Of a stretch of 64,000 nucleotides of DNA, positions 48,867-56,587 are shown one piece after another. The DNA comes from Brachionus plicatilis (lineage: Eukaryota > Rotifera > Eurotatoria > Ploima > Brachionidae), in NCBI GenBank assembly GCA_010279815.1, contig QEOQ01000544.1, positions 124,001-188,000 on the forward strand. Direction: 5' to 3'. A program made the position numbers and the translations under genes. Position 1 is the first letter of the stretch; each line of letters begins with the position of its first letter. The notes under the pieces were generated by a model, which did not search any database, was not told the DNA's origin, and saw nothing but the letters and a program-made list of their open reading frames with translations.

Positions 48867-49749
48867 ATTTTTGTCAATGATTTACATTGGCTTTCAGATA
48901 TTATTTTTATCGAATTTTATCCAAATGTTTACTGGAAAAGATAATTTTTGCAATCTGAATTAATAATTTATTTATTTATTTAAAAAATAATTTAGGCGAA
49001 GTCTTGGCCGGTTGGAATGGAGACTTAGTCCTTCCTTTCAACCACATGATTGATTTTTGATACCACATAATGCAAAAAAAAAAAAATAATTAAATTTTTT
49101 TGAAAAAAGTTAAATAAGTTTGTTTAGTTTTTAAATTTTCCTATTAATCTTAAAAAAAAAATATTTACATAAAAAGAGTTAAAAACTCATTTTGTATAAT
49201 TTAAGTAAAAAAAAAGAAAAAAAAAGAAATATTTTATTAATAATTAAATTAATAATGGAATAAAAAAACATAATTAAAAGTATTTTCTTTAAAAAAAATT
49301 CAGTTAATCGAAAATCAAACAATTGTTATTATTAAGGATTTTTATGCTTCAAAATAAATTCATCTAAAATTAAAATTTAATGCTGCTAAATTTGCCTCAC
49401 TTAGGTTTAAAAGTTTCTATGAAATTTGTTTTCTTTGAATTATTTTTAATGAGTTGTCAATTCTATGAGTTTTTTTTAATAAAATTTTTTCTAATATTTT
49501 GATGATTCTATGAAATTTTTTTTGTTTTAATTAATACATCAACCAAATAAATTAGAGATAAAAAATTAACAGTAAAATTAGGATACAATTTTTTATCAAA
49601 ACAGGAGTAATATTGCCAAGTCTGAATTTTTGGTATTTTATTTTATCGCTTAAAAGACTTAACTCGAAGAAAGTTCTGACATACATTTCATTAATAAAAA
49701 CTAAGAAAATTTTGAAAATTTAAAATAAAATAAATTAACATAAATTATA
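48867..49749. other. AT-rich intergenic region with one retroelement tail
   Basis: Contains the repeat at 48965-49060. Otherwise homopolymer-rich with nothing recognised. Confidence 0.5.
48965..49060 (-). repeat. SINE/LINE 3' end with (AAAT)n tail, reverse orientation
   Basis: On the minus strand GGAAGGACTAAGTCTCCATT and CCGGCCAAGACTTCGCCTAA run into a TAAATAAATAAATAA tail. It has the same architecture as 39655-39740 but a different core. Confidence 0.5.
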
Positions 49750-49799
49750 CTACCCAACCAACCTTCCAGACTTTCTGTTGCCTGTCTCCGCTTCTGGAC

Positions 49800-50383
49800 A
49801 TGAGTGCAACAGCGTCAGACTTTGATGCGAGCTTTCCCAAAATGATTTCGCAAGCTCAATTACAGCCAAATATACAAAATTCTTCAAATTTACCATGGAA
49901 TCAACCCAACCAAAATCAAAACTTCTTCTCACAAATCGTTACAAATCAATCACAGAGCAATCAAAATAACAATATATCAATCAACCAACACAAATCAATA
50001 AACATTTCCAAACACAAAGATGAAGAACAAGAAAAGAAAAACAAACAAAATGCATACACAGCTAAATTTCTGAATAATGAATCTTTTCCAAGAGAACTAA
50101 AATCTTACCTTAAACTACTAAACGAAATAAAGAGATGCAAACCAAAAGCAAACATCCTAAACGCATACATAAATCAAAAAAACGAACTTATCATTAGAAC
50201 AACTTCCAAAGAAGACATAGAATACATCAAAGAGTCATGGCCAAAAGATGCATTTAGACATGGTCTTAAGCACATCAACACTAACCCAAAATTCTTCATT
50301 GCACTTTACAATGTCACAACCGATTTCGATGTCGAAGATGAAGAAAACAAATCATACATGCTAGAAAACTTTAAAATAACTAC
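49800..50383 (+). CDS. LINE ORF1 (gag-like nucleic-acid-binding protein), truncated
   Basis: Begins MSATASDFDASFPKM, followed by an Asn/Gln-rich low-complexity region to about residue 75 and a lysine-rich patch. A folded segment follows with NAYINQKNELIIRTTSKEDI and KESWPKDAFRHG, the RRM-like pattern of Jockey-type ORF1 proteins. LINE coding ends where the MITE begins; the last residues of the open frame (to the TAA at 50397-50399) are MITE-encoded. No zinc knuckles remain. Confidence 0.75.
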
Positions 50384-50435
50384 AGTCAGTTCTCGTTAAT
50401 CCGAACAGACTTATTTTCAAGAATTCTCTTCGGAC

Positions 50436-50646
50436 TGTAAAGTCTTGTAATTGGACTTTAGGGATTTAAGCCAAGAAATAAACAAAGCAATTTAATTTAT
50501 AGTTTATTAAATGGAATCCAAAGTTATAACAAGTAGTTAGTGGTATATATAGTGGTTAGTACATGTGCTTTAGCTGCAGTTTAACTTCACATTTATAAGA
50601 GGACTAGAGAGAAGACAGGGGTGATGTCAAGACACGGGTCTTAACA
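50436..50646 (-). repeat. 3' LTR (element orientation)
   Basis: Begins TGTAAAGTCTTGTAATTGG and ends CACGGGTCTTAACA on the plus strand. It differs from the partner by a 5-bp indel near 50495 and a few substitutions near 50620. Confidence 0.95.
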
Positions 50647-50661
50647 CACCTCCCCCCTAAA
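50647..50661 (-). promoter_or_regulatory. Polypurine tract of the LTR element
   Basis: On the minus strand TTAGGGGGGAGGTG directly abuts the 3' LTR start (TGTTAAG). This is the plus-strand DNA priming site and confirms the element's orientation. Confidence 0.8.
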
Positions 50662-50770
50662 CTATGAGGCAATTATGCTCTAAAAAAAAACTACTACTTA
50701 ACCACTAAGCTAACAACTAAAAAAAACAAACAAACAACAAAAATAACAAGTAAATTGTTTAACATTAATA

Positions 50771-51732
50771 TTACTGCTCGTTAACAAGACGATATGGGAC
50801 CTGTCCCAATGATCTGCGACAAAGTGGACAGTTTCGATTGCCATGTCGTACGTTCTGGTACATGCAATTTTCACATGCTCGATGGCCACAAACCGTTTCA
50901 ACAATTGAATTACAGTTTTCAAACTGTTCTAAACAAATTGGACACGGGCCACCATTGATTCCATGTGCTCTGGTTATTGGTTGAGTATCGAGTTGTCTCT
51001 CCACCCTCTGAGGTGCTTGCTGTTGCCAGAGAGGTCTCCGAGCTCCAAGTGGATCCCGGTTGTGCCTCGCTCTTGGACTTGGCGACCTAGGCGGTTGAAC
51101 AAACTCGATTCGGTTTCGAACAGTCCGTTGTTCAGTGTTCAAAAGATCATTCACCAAGTTGTTTGAGTTGGATAATTGGTCTTGTAAGACGGTGTTTTGT
51201 CTATTTGACTCTACCAGTTGTTGTCGGAGCTCTAGAAGTTGTTGCTGTTGCTCTTCTAGTTGTTGTTGCTGCTGTTCTAGTTGTTGTTGCTGCTGTTCTA
51301 GTTGTTGTTGCTGCTGTTTTAGTTGTTGTTGCTGCTGTTCTATTTGTTGTTGCTGCTGTGCTTGCGGTCGTTGTACTTGTTGGCGTTGAGTCTCAAGTTC
51401 GTCACGGATCCTATCCACTTCGGCAAGCTGTCTCGCCACTCTAGGGGTTGCGGGTACGTTTTGTAACACATGATGTGCTTCGGTGGGCCTCGGATTAATT
51501 TCGAACCAGATGTTTGTGTGCGAGATTCCCTGATCATTGAAATGTCTAACCACTTGAGGGTGAACTGACGAATCCCTGTATCTCACAAACGCGTAGTTGG
51601 TCCTATGAAATCTTCGGTTCTGACCCATTGAATTTCTCCGAACAAATCCTCAAACTGATCAAGTTCTTCCCGAAGTTTGACCGCTGCGTCGTCTAGGTTA
51701 GGGACACCATGCACCATTATATCGTGAACCAT
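50771..51732 (-). CDS. RRM-like, coiled-coil, RING-finger protein encoded by the LTR element
   Basis: The main frame (51628-50771, 285 aa) has an RNP1-like segment NYAFVRYRD (about 11-19), then HPQVVRHFNDQGI and TNIWFEI completing an RRM-like fold. A Gln/Leu heptad repeat (about 90-140, LEQQQQQ units) predicts a coiled coil, followed by a basic Pro/Arg-rich linker. A RING at 229-270 has ligands Cys229, Cys232, Cys247, His249, Cys252, Cys255, Cys267 and Cys270 (CPIC...CGHRACENC...CPLC). The first RRM strand and helix (MVHGVP, NLDDAAVKLREEL) lie in an overlapping frame from an ATG at 51732, offset by -1. Family knowledge predicts an E3 ubiquitin ligase that binds RNA. No introns. It occupies the pol/env position of the element. 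Confidence 0.8.
51254..51359 (-). repeat. 21-bp minisatellite encoding coiled-coil heptads
   Basis: About five units of TTGTTGTTGCTGCTGTTCTAG on the plus strand, each giving one seven-residue repeat with Leu in a fixed heptad position. In-frame expansion can lengthen the coiled coil without frameshift. Confidence 0.9.
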
Positions 51733-52077
51733 TTTGTTATGAATTTTAATTTAAATATTTAAATAATAATCTTAGTAATTTTATAAATTTTACAACTTTT
51801 TGTAATTTATATTTTATATTTTATTTTCACGTGACTAGAGAAAAAGCTAACTTTTTTGTCTTGAAAGAACAAAATGCGACATTGATACAAATTTAGTAGT
51901 TTTTGAATTTAAATAACTTTTTAGTGGTTTTAATTTTTATGTTTAATTCTATTAAGCTAAACAATTAGTTAGACTTTAGGTTTGAAAATATAATTTTGCC
52001 TAAATTTAAAATTTCAATAAAATTACTTCCTTTTAATAATTCAAAGGCTCTTCTGGATAATTATATCCTCCTTTGGT
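51733..52077. other. AT-rich spacer in the LTR element where pol would be expected
   Basis: About 340 bp of AT-rich sequence between the gag-knuckle frame and the RING gene. No protease, RT, RNase H or integrase motif is present in any frame. It may contain the RING-gene promoter or mark the pol deletion or capture junction. Confidence 0.7.
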
Positions 52078-52105
52078 TTAAGGTTCTTCTGAGTAAACTC
52101 TCCTT

Positions 52106-52157
<52 letters not shown>

Positions 52158-52512
52158 TTAACTTAACTATTAAATTAAAAAGTTGGTTCGTATCCTCTAA
52201 ACTATCTTGAGATTGATTCTCATAGATAATGGGTAACTTGGGCTGAAACACAGGTTGACTTGAGATGCGTTTATTGTAAATAAACTGTCTTCGTCTGTTC
52301 GCCTCTTTACTTGAACTATTCGAACCTTCGTCCGAATTGAAGTAGTGGTTGAAACAAGCCTTGATTGTCGTCTTTTGTTCAGTTTTACGCTCACGTTGCT
52401 GTTTATGACAATCTTCGTTCAAATGCTTGTGATGAGTGCATATTGTGCACCAATCGTTTTGATTTGGACTTGCTTCAAATTGGACTTGTTTCTTTGAATT
52501 GGTTGGTTCCAT
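52078..52512 (-). CDS. Nucleocapsid-like CCHC region of the LTR element
   Basis: Contains CTICTHHKHLNEDC, an exact C-x2-C-x4-H-x4-C zinc knuckle, then basic stretches. A run of lysines from a 46-bp homopolymer and SLRRVYSEEP end the frame. It is in the same frame as the capsid ORF upstream, separated by one TGA (52566-52564), so the two parts were, or are by readthrough, a single Gag. The poly-lysine length is likely to vary by slippage. Confidence 0.75.
52110..52155 (-). repeat. 46-bp homopolymer (T on plus strand) within gag
   Basis: An uninterrupted T run that encodes poly-lysine on the minus strand. Length is uncertain in any sequencing technology, and the downstream frame depends on it. 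Confidence 0.95.
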
Positions 52513-52563
52513 GTGAGCGTCCTTGGCTATGTTTGGATAACTCTTAATTTCGTCCAGAGGATT

Positions 52564-53481
52564 TCATCTTCTAAAAGCTTCTTCTAACTCGTAGGCCTTT
52601 TGAAGAGCGTCTTTCAGCGTGTTACAAGTAGGTGGTTTACACAATTCCTGCTTGATTTTGATATCGTGTATTCCTCTGATAAATCTGTCAACAACTATTC
52701 GTTCTAAGGCGGTATATGGTTGTTCCGGATGGGCCGCTTCAGCTAAAAACTCAAGTTCACTCAGATAGTTGTATATGTTTTCGTTTGGTAGTTGTTTGCG
52801 CGCAGCAAACTCAATTAATGGATCTTGATACTGATTGTCCTTACCGTACAATTTACGTAAGGTGTCTTTGATCTCATCGTATGATGCGTGTGGATTGTGG
52901 TTCAGAATACGTTGCTCTAACTTCGCAAGACACTTGTCTTCGATCAGAGTGAGGAGGGCTCCAGTTTTATCGTTGAGTCTGATTGCGTATCTTTCAAAAT
53001 GTTTAATCCACTGATTAAAATTTTTCTCCTCAGTAAATCTTGTTGGTGTGTATGATGGAATGTTTATTACTGGCAAGGGATAATGTGGTTTTGTTCCTGT
53101 AAGCCATTTAATCGGAGAGTAGATCAACGTGAACCAGAAATTGGGTGAACTCTTTTTAGACCATTTTACAAATGTCCACAAAACCACTAACATCACCATT
53201 ATGCCTATAACCGCGGTCCACTTGAGAATACTTAATTTGAACTTTAGTTGTTCGAATAACTTTTCCAAAAGCATCGATATCAACTTTGATGTCGTAAACT
53301 CCATTGCCGTCGCATTACTTTTAAATGAATCCATGTTTGGTTTCTGCGAATCTTTTTGCCTTTGATCACTTTTCACTGGGTTGGTTTTTTGACCGTCTTC
53401 CGTTTCTTTATGACCTAGGAAACTACTAAACACGTTCGAGAGACAACTACTTAAAACGTGGTTGATTAATGTTTTAATCAT
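52564..53481 (-). CDS. Gag (capsid part) with a transmembrane segment, LTR element
   Basis: 305 aa. An N-terminal polar region is followed by a strongly hydrophobic helix (WTAVIGIMVMLVVLWTFVKW, about residues 88-107). A Ty3/gypsy-type capsid domain follows: FTEEKNFNQWIKHFERYAI, DEIKDTLRKLYG, LPNENIYNYLSELEFLAEAA, VVDRFIRGIHDIKIKQEL and LKDALQKAYELEEAF. Ty3-type Gags normally lack a membrane helix, so membrane-associated particle assembly is possible here. It ends at TGA directly before the CCHC region. The ATG chosen is the first in the frame and lies about 70 bp inside the PBS. Confidence 0.82.
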   Translation of the reverse strand: MIKTLINHVLSSCLSNVFSSFLGHKETEDGQKTNPVKSDQRQKDSQKPNMDSFKSNATAMEFTTSKLISMLLEKLFEQLKFKLSILKWTAVIGIMVMLVVLWTFVKWSKKSSPNFWFTLIYSPIKWLTGTKPHYPLPVINIPSYTPTRFTEEKNFNQWIKHFERYAIRLNDKTGALLTLIEDKCLAKLEQRILNHNPHASYDEIKDTLRKLYGKDNQYQDPLIEFAARKQLPNENIYNYLSELEFLAEAAHPEQPYTALERIVVDRFIRGIHDIKIKQELCKPPTCNTLKDALQKAYELEEAFRR

Positions 53482-53550
53482 CTTTACAAACTTGTTGTTT
53501 TTGCACGTGAATTCTTCTATTTACTTGATTTTACTAATGTATATAGTAAA

Positions 53551-53570
53551 ATCCCGACCTTTGGGCACCA
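53551..53570 (-). promoter_or_regulatory. tRNA primer-binding site of the LTR element
   Basis: Two bases inside the 5' LTR, on the minus strand, is TGGTGCCCAAAGGTCGGGAT. The initial TGG pairs with a tRNA 3' CCA, and the implied tRNA end (ATCCCGACCTTTGGGCACCA) has a plausible T-stem and acceptor. The isoacceptor was not identified. Confidence 0.75.
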
Positions 53571-53572
53571 AA

Positions 53573-53788
53573 TGTAAAGTCTTGTAATTGGACTTTAGGG
53601 ATTTAAGCCAAGAAATAAACAAAACAATTTAATTTAGTAAGTAGTTTATTAAATGGAATCCAAAGTTATAACAAGTAGTTAGTGGTATATATAGTGGTTA
53701 GTACATGTGCTTTAGCTGCAGTTTAACTTCACATTTATAAGAGGACTAGAGAGAAGAAAAGAGTGATGTCAAGACACGGGTCTTAACA
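53573..53788 (-). repeat. 5' LTR (element orientation)
   Basis: Partner of 50436-50646. In element orientation it starts TGTTAAGACCCGTGTCTTG and ends CTTTACA. It should contain the promoter and the R region. Confidence 0.95.
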
Positions 53789-54169
53789 GGACTATCAAAA
53801 CTTCGGTTAACCGATAATCCGAAGAAACTCAAATTTATAAAAAAAATTTGGTTTAATGAAAAATGGAGCTTTATCAGATAAAAAAAAGAAACTGTTTTCG
53901 TCATTTTTAATTGTAACAAACAAAAAGAGAGTGAAAATTAATTAAGATAAGTTTGTTTGTGAACTTAAAAAAAATTATCATAACAATAAAATCAAAGTAC
54001 AGTCTAAATTAACAAATTTATCATAACATTTTAGCGAATTTTTTATTCGGATTAGCAAACTCAACAATTTCGGTTTAGCAAGGTTAAATTACATGTATTT
54101 TTCACTAAACAGCTTTTTTTTGTAAAATTTCTTCGATTAATCGCGGTTTTCGGATTATTGACTATACAA

Positions 54170-55111
54170 ACTATTCAATGTCTCGCTTAAAATTGGATAC
54201 TTACCTAAAGAATGGAAAAAGTCTAAAATCAAAATGATTCAAAAAAAAGACAAACCACCTGAAATAGCTTCAACCTACCGACCGATCTCACTAATTTCAT
54301 GTATTGCAAAATGGATAGAAAAAATAGTAAATAACAAACTTAGTTGGCTAGAAAACAAAAATCACCTGCCACCGTGCCAATCAGGATTTAGAAAAAATAT
54401 GAGCACTCATGACCACTTTTTTAGGCTGTACAACTCAATCATTCACGGTTTCAATGATGAATCAAAGACAGCGGTAATATTTTTTGACCTCGAAAAAGCA
54501 TTCGAAAAAATAAATCACAAAGCGATCTTATTTAAACTTAAATCAATTAATCTAAATTCTAGACTTTATAACTGGATCCACAACTTTCTTAGCGACCGAA
54601 AATTTTTCGTGTACTATAAAAATTTTAAATCAGAGGATTTTAACATCACTTCTGGGGTCCCTCAAGGAAGCTGTCTTTCTCCGACATTATTCTCAATATT
54701 TTTCAGCGACGTCGTTACTAATCTACCAAAAAATATTCATAAAGCGCTATTTGCCGACGATTTGACAATTTGGTTCACAGACAAAATCAGAAAAATCCTA
54801 ATAAAATAGAAACTAACCTACAAAAAGCCATAGACTCAATTGAAAATTTCTGTAAATCTTGGGGATTAAGTATTAATTGTTCAAAAACAGTCTACTCAGT
54901 ATTCACTACAGCCGGGTATAGAAAAAATTATGAAAAAAACTATAAACTGAACTTACTTCTTAATAATAGAGATATACCATTAGATCCATTTCCACGTTTC
55001 CTTGGACACTACCTCGATCCAAAACTCAGCTTCAAAAAACATTTCGATGACCTTTCAAAAAAAATACTCGGTAAATTTAAATTTTTAATTTTTAAAATAA
55101 AATTTTTTTTT
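54170..55111 (+). pseudogene. LINE ORF2 reverse transcriptase domain, frameshifted and gap-truncated
   Basis: Contains LKIGYLPKEWKKSKI, STYRPISLISCIAKWIEKIV, QSGFRKNMSTHDH, VIFFDLEKAFEKINH (first catalytic Asp in a DLxKAF-type motif), SGVPQGSCLSPTLFSIFFSD and the catalytic FADDLTIW. Directly after FADDLTIWFTDK a one-base frame change moves the reading to NKIETNLQKAIDSIENFCKS and GLSINCSKTVYSVFTTAG. The frame enters the N gap at 55112. No endonuclease domain precedes it. Inactive as assembled. Confidence 0.88.
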
Positions 55112-55772
55112 NNNNNNNNNNNNNNNNNNNNNNNNNNNNNNNNNNNNNNNNNNNNNNNNNNNNNNNNNNNNNNNNNNNNNNNNNNNNNNNNNNNNNNNNN
55201 NNNNNNNNNNNNNNNNNNNNNNNNNNNNNNNNNNNNNNNNNNNNNNNNNNNNNNNNNNNNNNNNNNNNNNNNNNNNNNNNNNNNNNNNNNNNNNNNNNNN
55301 NNNNNNNNNNNNNNNNNNNNNNNNNNNNNNNNNNNNNNNNNNNNNNNNNNNNNNNNNNNNNNNNNNNNNNNNNNNNNNNNNNNNNNNNNNNNNNNNNNNN
55401 NNNNNNNNNNNNNNNNNNNNNNNNNNNNNNNNNNNNNNNNNNNNNNNNNNNNNNNNNNNNNNNNNNNNNNNNNNNNNNNNNNNNNNNNNNNNNNNNNNNN
55501 NNNNNNNNNNNNNNNNNNNNNNNNNNNNNNNNNNNNNNNNNNNNNNNNNNNNNNNNNNNNNNNNNNNNNNNNNNNNNNNNNNNNNNNNNNNNNNNNNNNN
55601 NNNNNNNNNNNNNNNNNNNNNNNNNNNNNNNNNNNNNNNNNNNNNNNNNNNNNNNNNNNNNNNNNNNNNNNNNNNNNNNNNNNNNNNNNNNNNNNNNNNN
55701 NNNNNNNNNNNNNNNNNNNNNNNNNNNNNNNNNNNNNNNNNNNNNNNNNNNNNNNNNNNNNNNNNNNNNNNN
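55112..55772. other. Assembly gap (661 Ns)
   Basis: N run that hides the 3' end of the LINE ORF2. Confidence 0.98.
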
Positions 55773-56485
55773 GAAAACCTTAACTAGTCAAAAAAAATTT
55801 ATAAGAGATTTTTTTAGAAAAGTTTTTTAATTATAACATTCTTTTAATTGGATGCAAAAAAATTTTCGATAATTATTTTCTATTCGATTAATCGAAATTT
55901 TCGTGTATTTTGATGGTGATCTTTTTTTTTCGATTAAATATAAATAAATTGGGTGATAAAAATAAATATATTTTGATGAACAAATTTTGAAGTTAATAAT
56001 CCATTTTTTGATGATAAATTTTAGATATTTGATGATTTAATAAATACTACCTATTTTTTTTATGGTCTCATATAAAAATCAATTAATTTTGCTTCAAAAT
56101 AAATTCTATTAAAATTTAAATTTAAATATCCTTTTTAAATAATAAAAAAAAAAATTCGTGTTGAGTTTTTTTAAATCTTTATCAAAATTATTTAAGGATA
56201 ATCAAAAATAAAAGACTTGAATATTGAGCAAAAAACTCAATTTTAAACCATACTAAAAGACCCAACTGGTGTATGGTTGCATCATTGGTTTTGCCATTAG
56301 GTAATTTTTTAAATTTCATTAGATTTGGAAAAATTAGTTTTTAGATAAAAAAAATATAAAATTGGTTATATAATTATAGAATTATTGTATGATAATGAAA
56401 TTTTTTTTTAAGAGTAATCGTCAGGAGTTTTGAACCAAATGCAATCAATTCAGTTAACAAAAATCGTGCTTTTACTGCAGCCATG

Positions 56486-56587
56486 TCAATTCATTAATAT
56501 CTGATAATCTATCAAAATGATTGCATCATGAAATGGGACTTTTCGAAACTTGTCGCATACAATTCTATTATCCTCAAGGTTGGCCAT
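56486..56587 (-). pseudogene. Short coding-like remnant, unknown family
   Basis: An open frame (MANLEDNRIVCDKFRKVPFH, then DAIILIDYQILMN, TGA) of balanced composition. Another coding-like string on the same strand lies about 300 bp upstream (VLATKDVSVATIYRTYFGRL at about 56800-56870). Together they suggest a decayed transposase or gene. No family identified. Confidence 0.25.

Larger units (their letters stand above)
50436..53788 (-). mobile_element. LTR retrotransposon lacking pol but carrying an RRM-coiled coil-RING gene
   Basis: Two TG...CA LTRs (50436-50646 and 53573-53788) of 211 and 216 bp are nearly identical and flanked by the 4-bp duplication GGAC (50432-50435 and 53789-53792). On the minus strand the order is 5' LTR, PBS, Gag, CCHC knuckle, AT-rich spacer, RRM-coiled coil-RING ORF, polypurine tract, 3' LTR. 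At 3.35 kb there is no room for, and no trace of, protease, RT, RNase H or integrase. Structure and Gag suggest a Ty3/gypsy affinity. Close LTR identity means recent mobilisation, so pol must have been supplied in trans. Confidence 0.93.
50384..54164. mobile_element. Pogo-like MITE inside the LINE, split by an LTR retrotransposon
   Basis: Left end CAGTCAGTTCTCGTTAATCC after TA (50382-50383); right end, read on the minus strand, TAGTCAATAATCCGAAAACC before TA (54165-54166). AATCCGAA-type repeats recur internally (TTCGGTTAACCGATAATCC at about 53814). Without the LTR element it is about 424 bp and non-coding. TA duplication and CAGT...TAATCCGA ends resemble pogo/Tigger-type elements; this is inference because the two termini align only with a gap. 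Confidence 0.6.
49750..55111 (+). mobile_element. Jockey/CR1-like LINE carrying nested insertions
   Basis: ORF1 (49800 on) and the RT domain of ORF2 (54170-55111) are on the same strand, separated only by a pogo-like MITE that itself contains an LTR retrotransposon. The endonuclease domain of ORF2 is missing, so the copy was internally deleted. The less AT-rich start (TTGCCTGTCTCCGCTTCTGG) just before ORF1 looks like its 5' UTR. The 3' end disappears into the 661-N gap. Confidence 0.8.

Noticed and set aside
51135..51444. Cys/Ser-rich and Val/Ala-rich plus-strand frames
   Set aside because: Reverse-strand translations of the CAG/CTG-rich heptad minisatellite of the RING gene.
52197..52394. 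65-aa minus-strand frame overlapping the zinc-knuckle ORF
   Set aside because: Alternative frame of the gag region with no motif; the CCHC-bearing frame is preferred.
54770..55783. 337-aa ORF
   Set aside because: Two thirds of it is the N gap. Only the first 110 residues or so are LINE RT, in the frame after a one-base shift.
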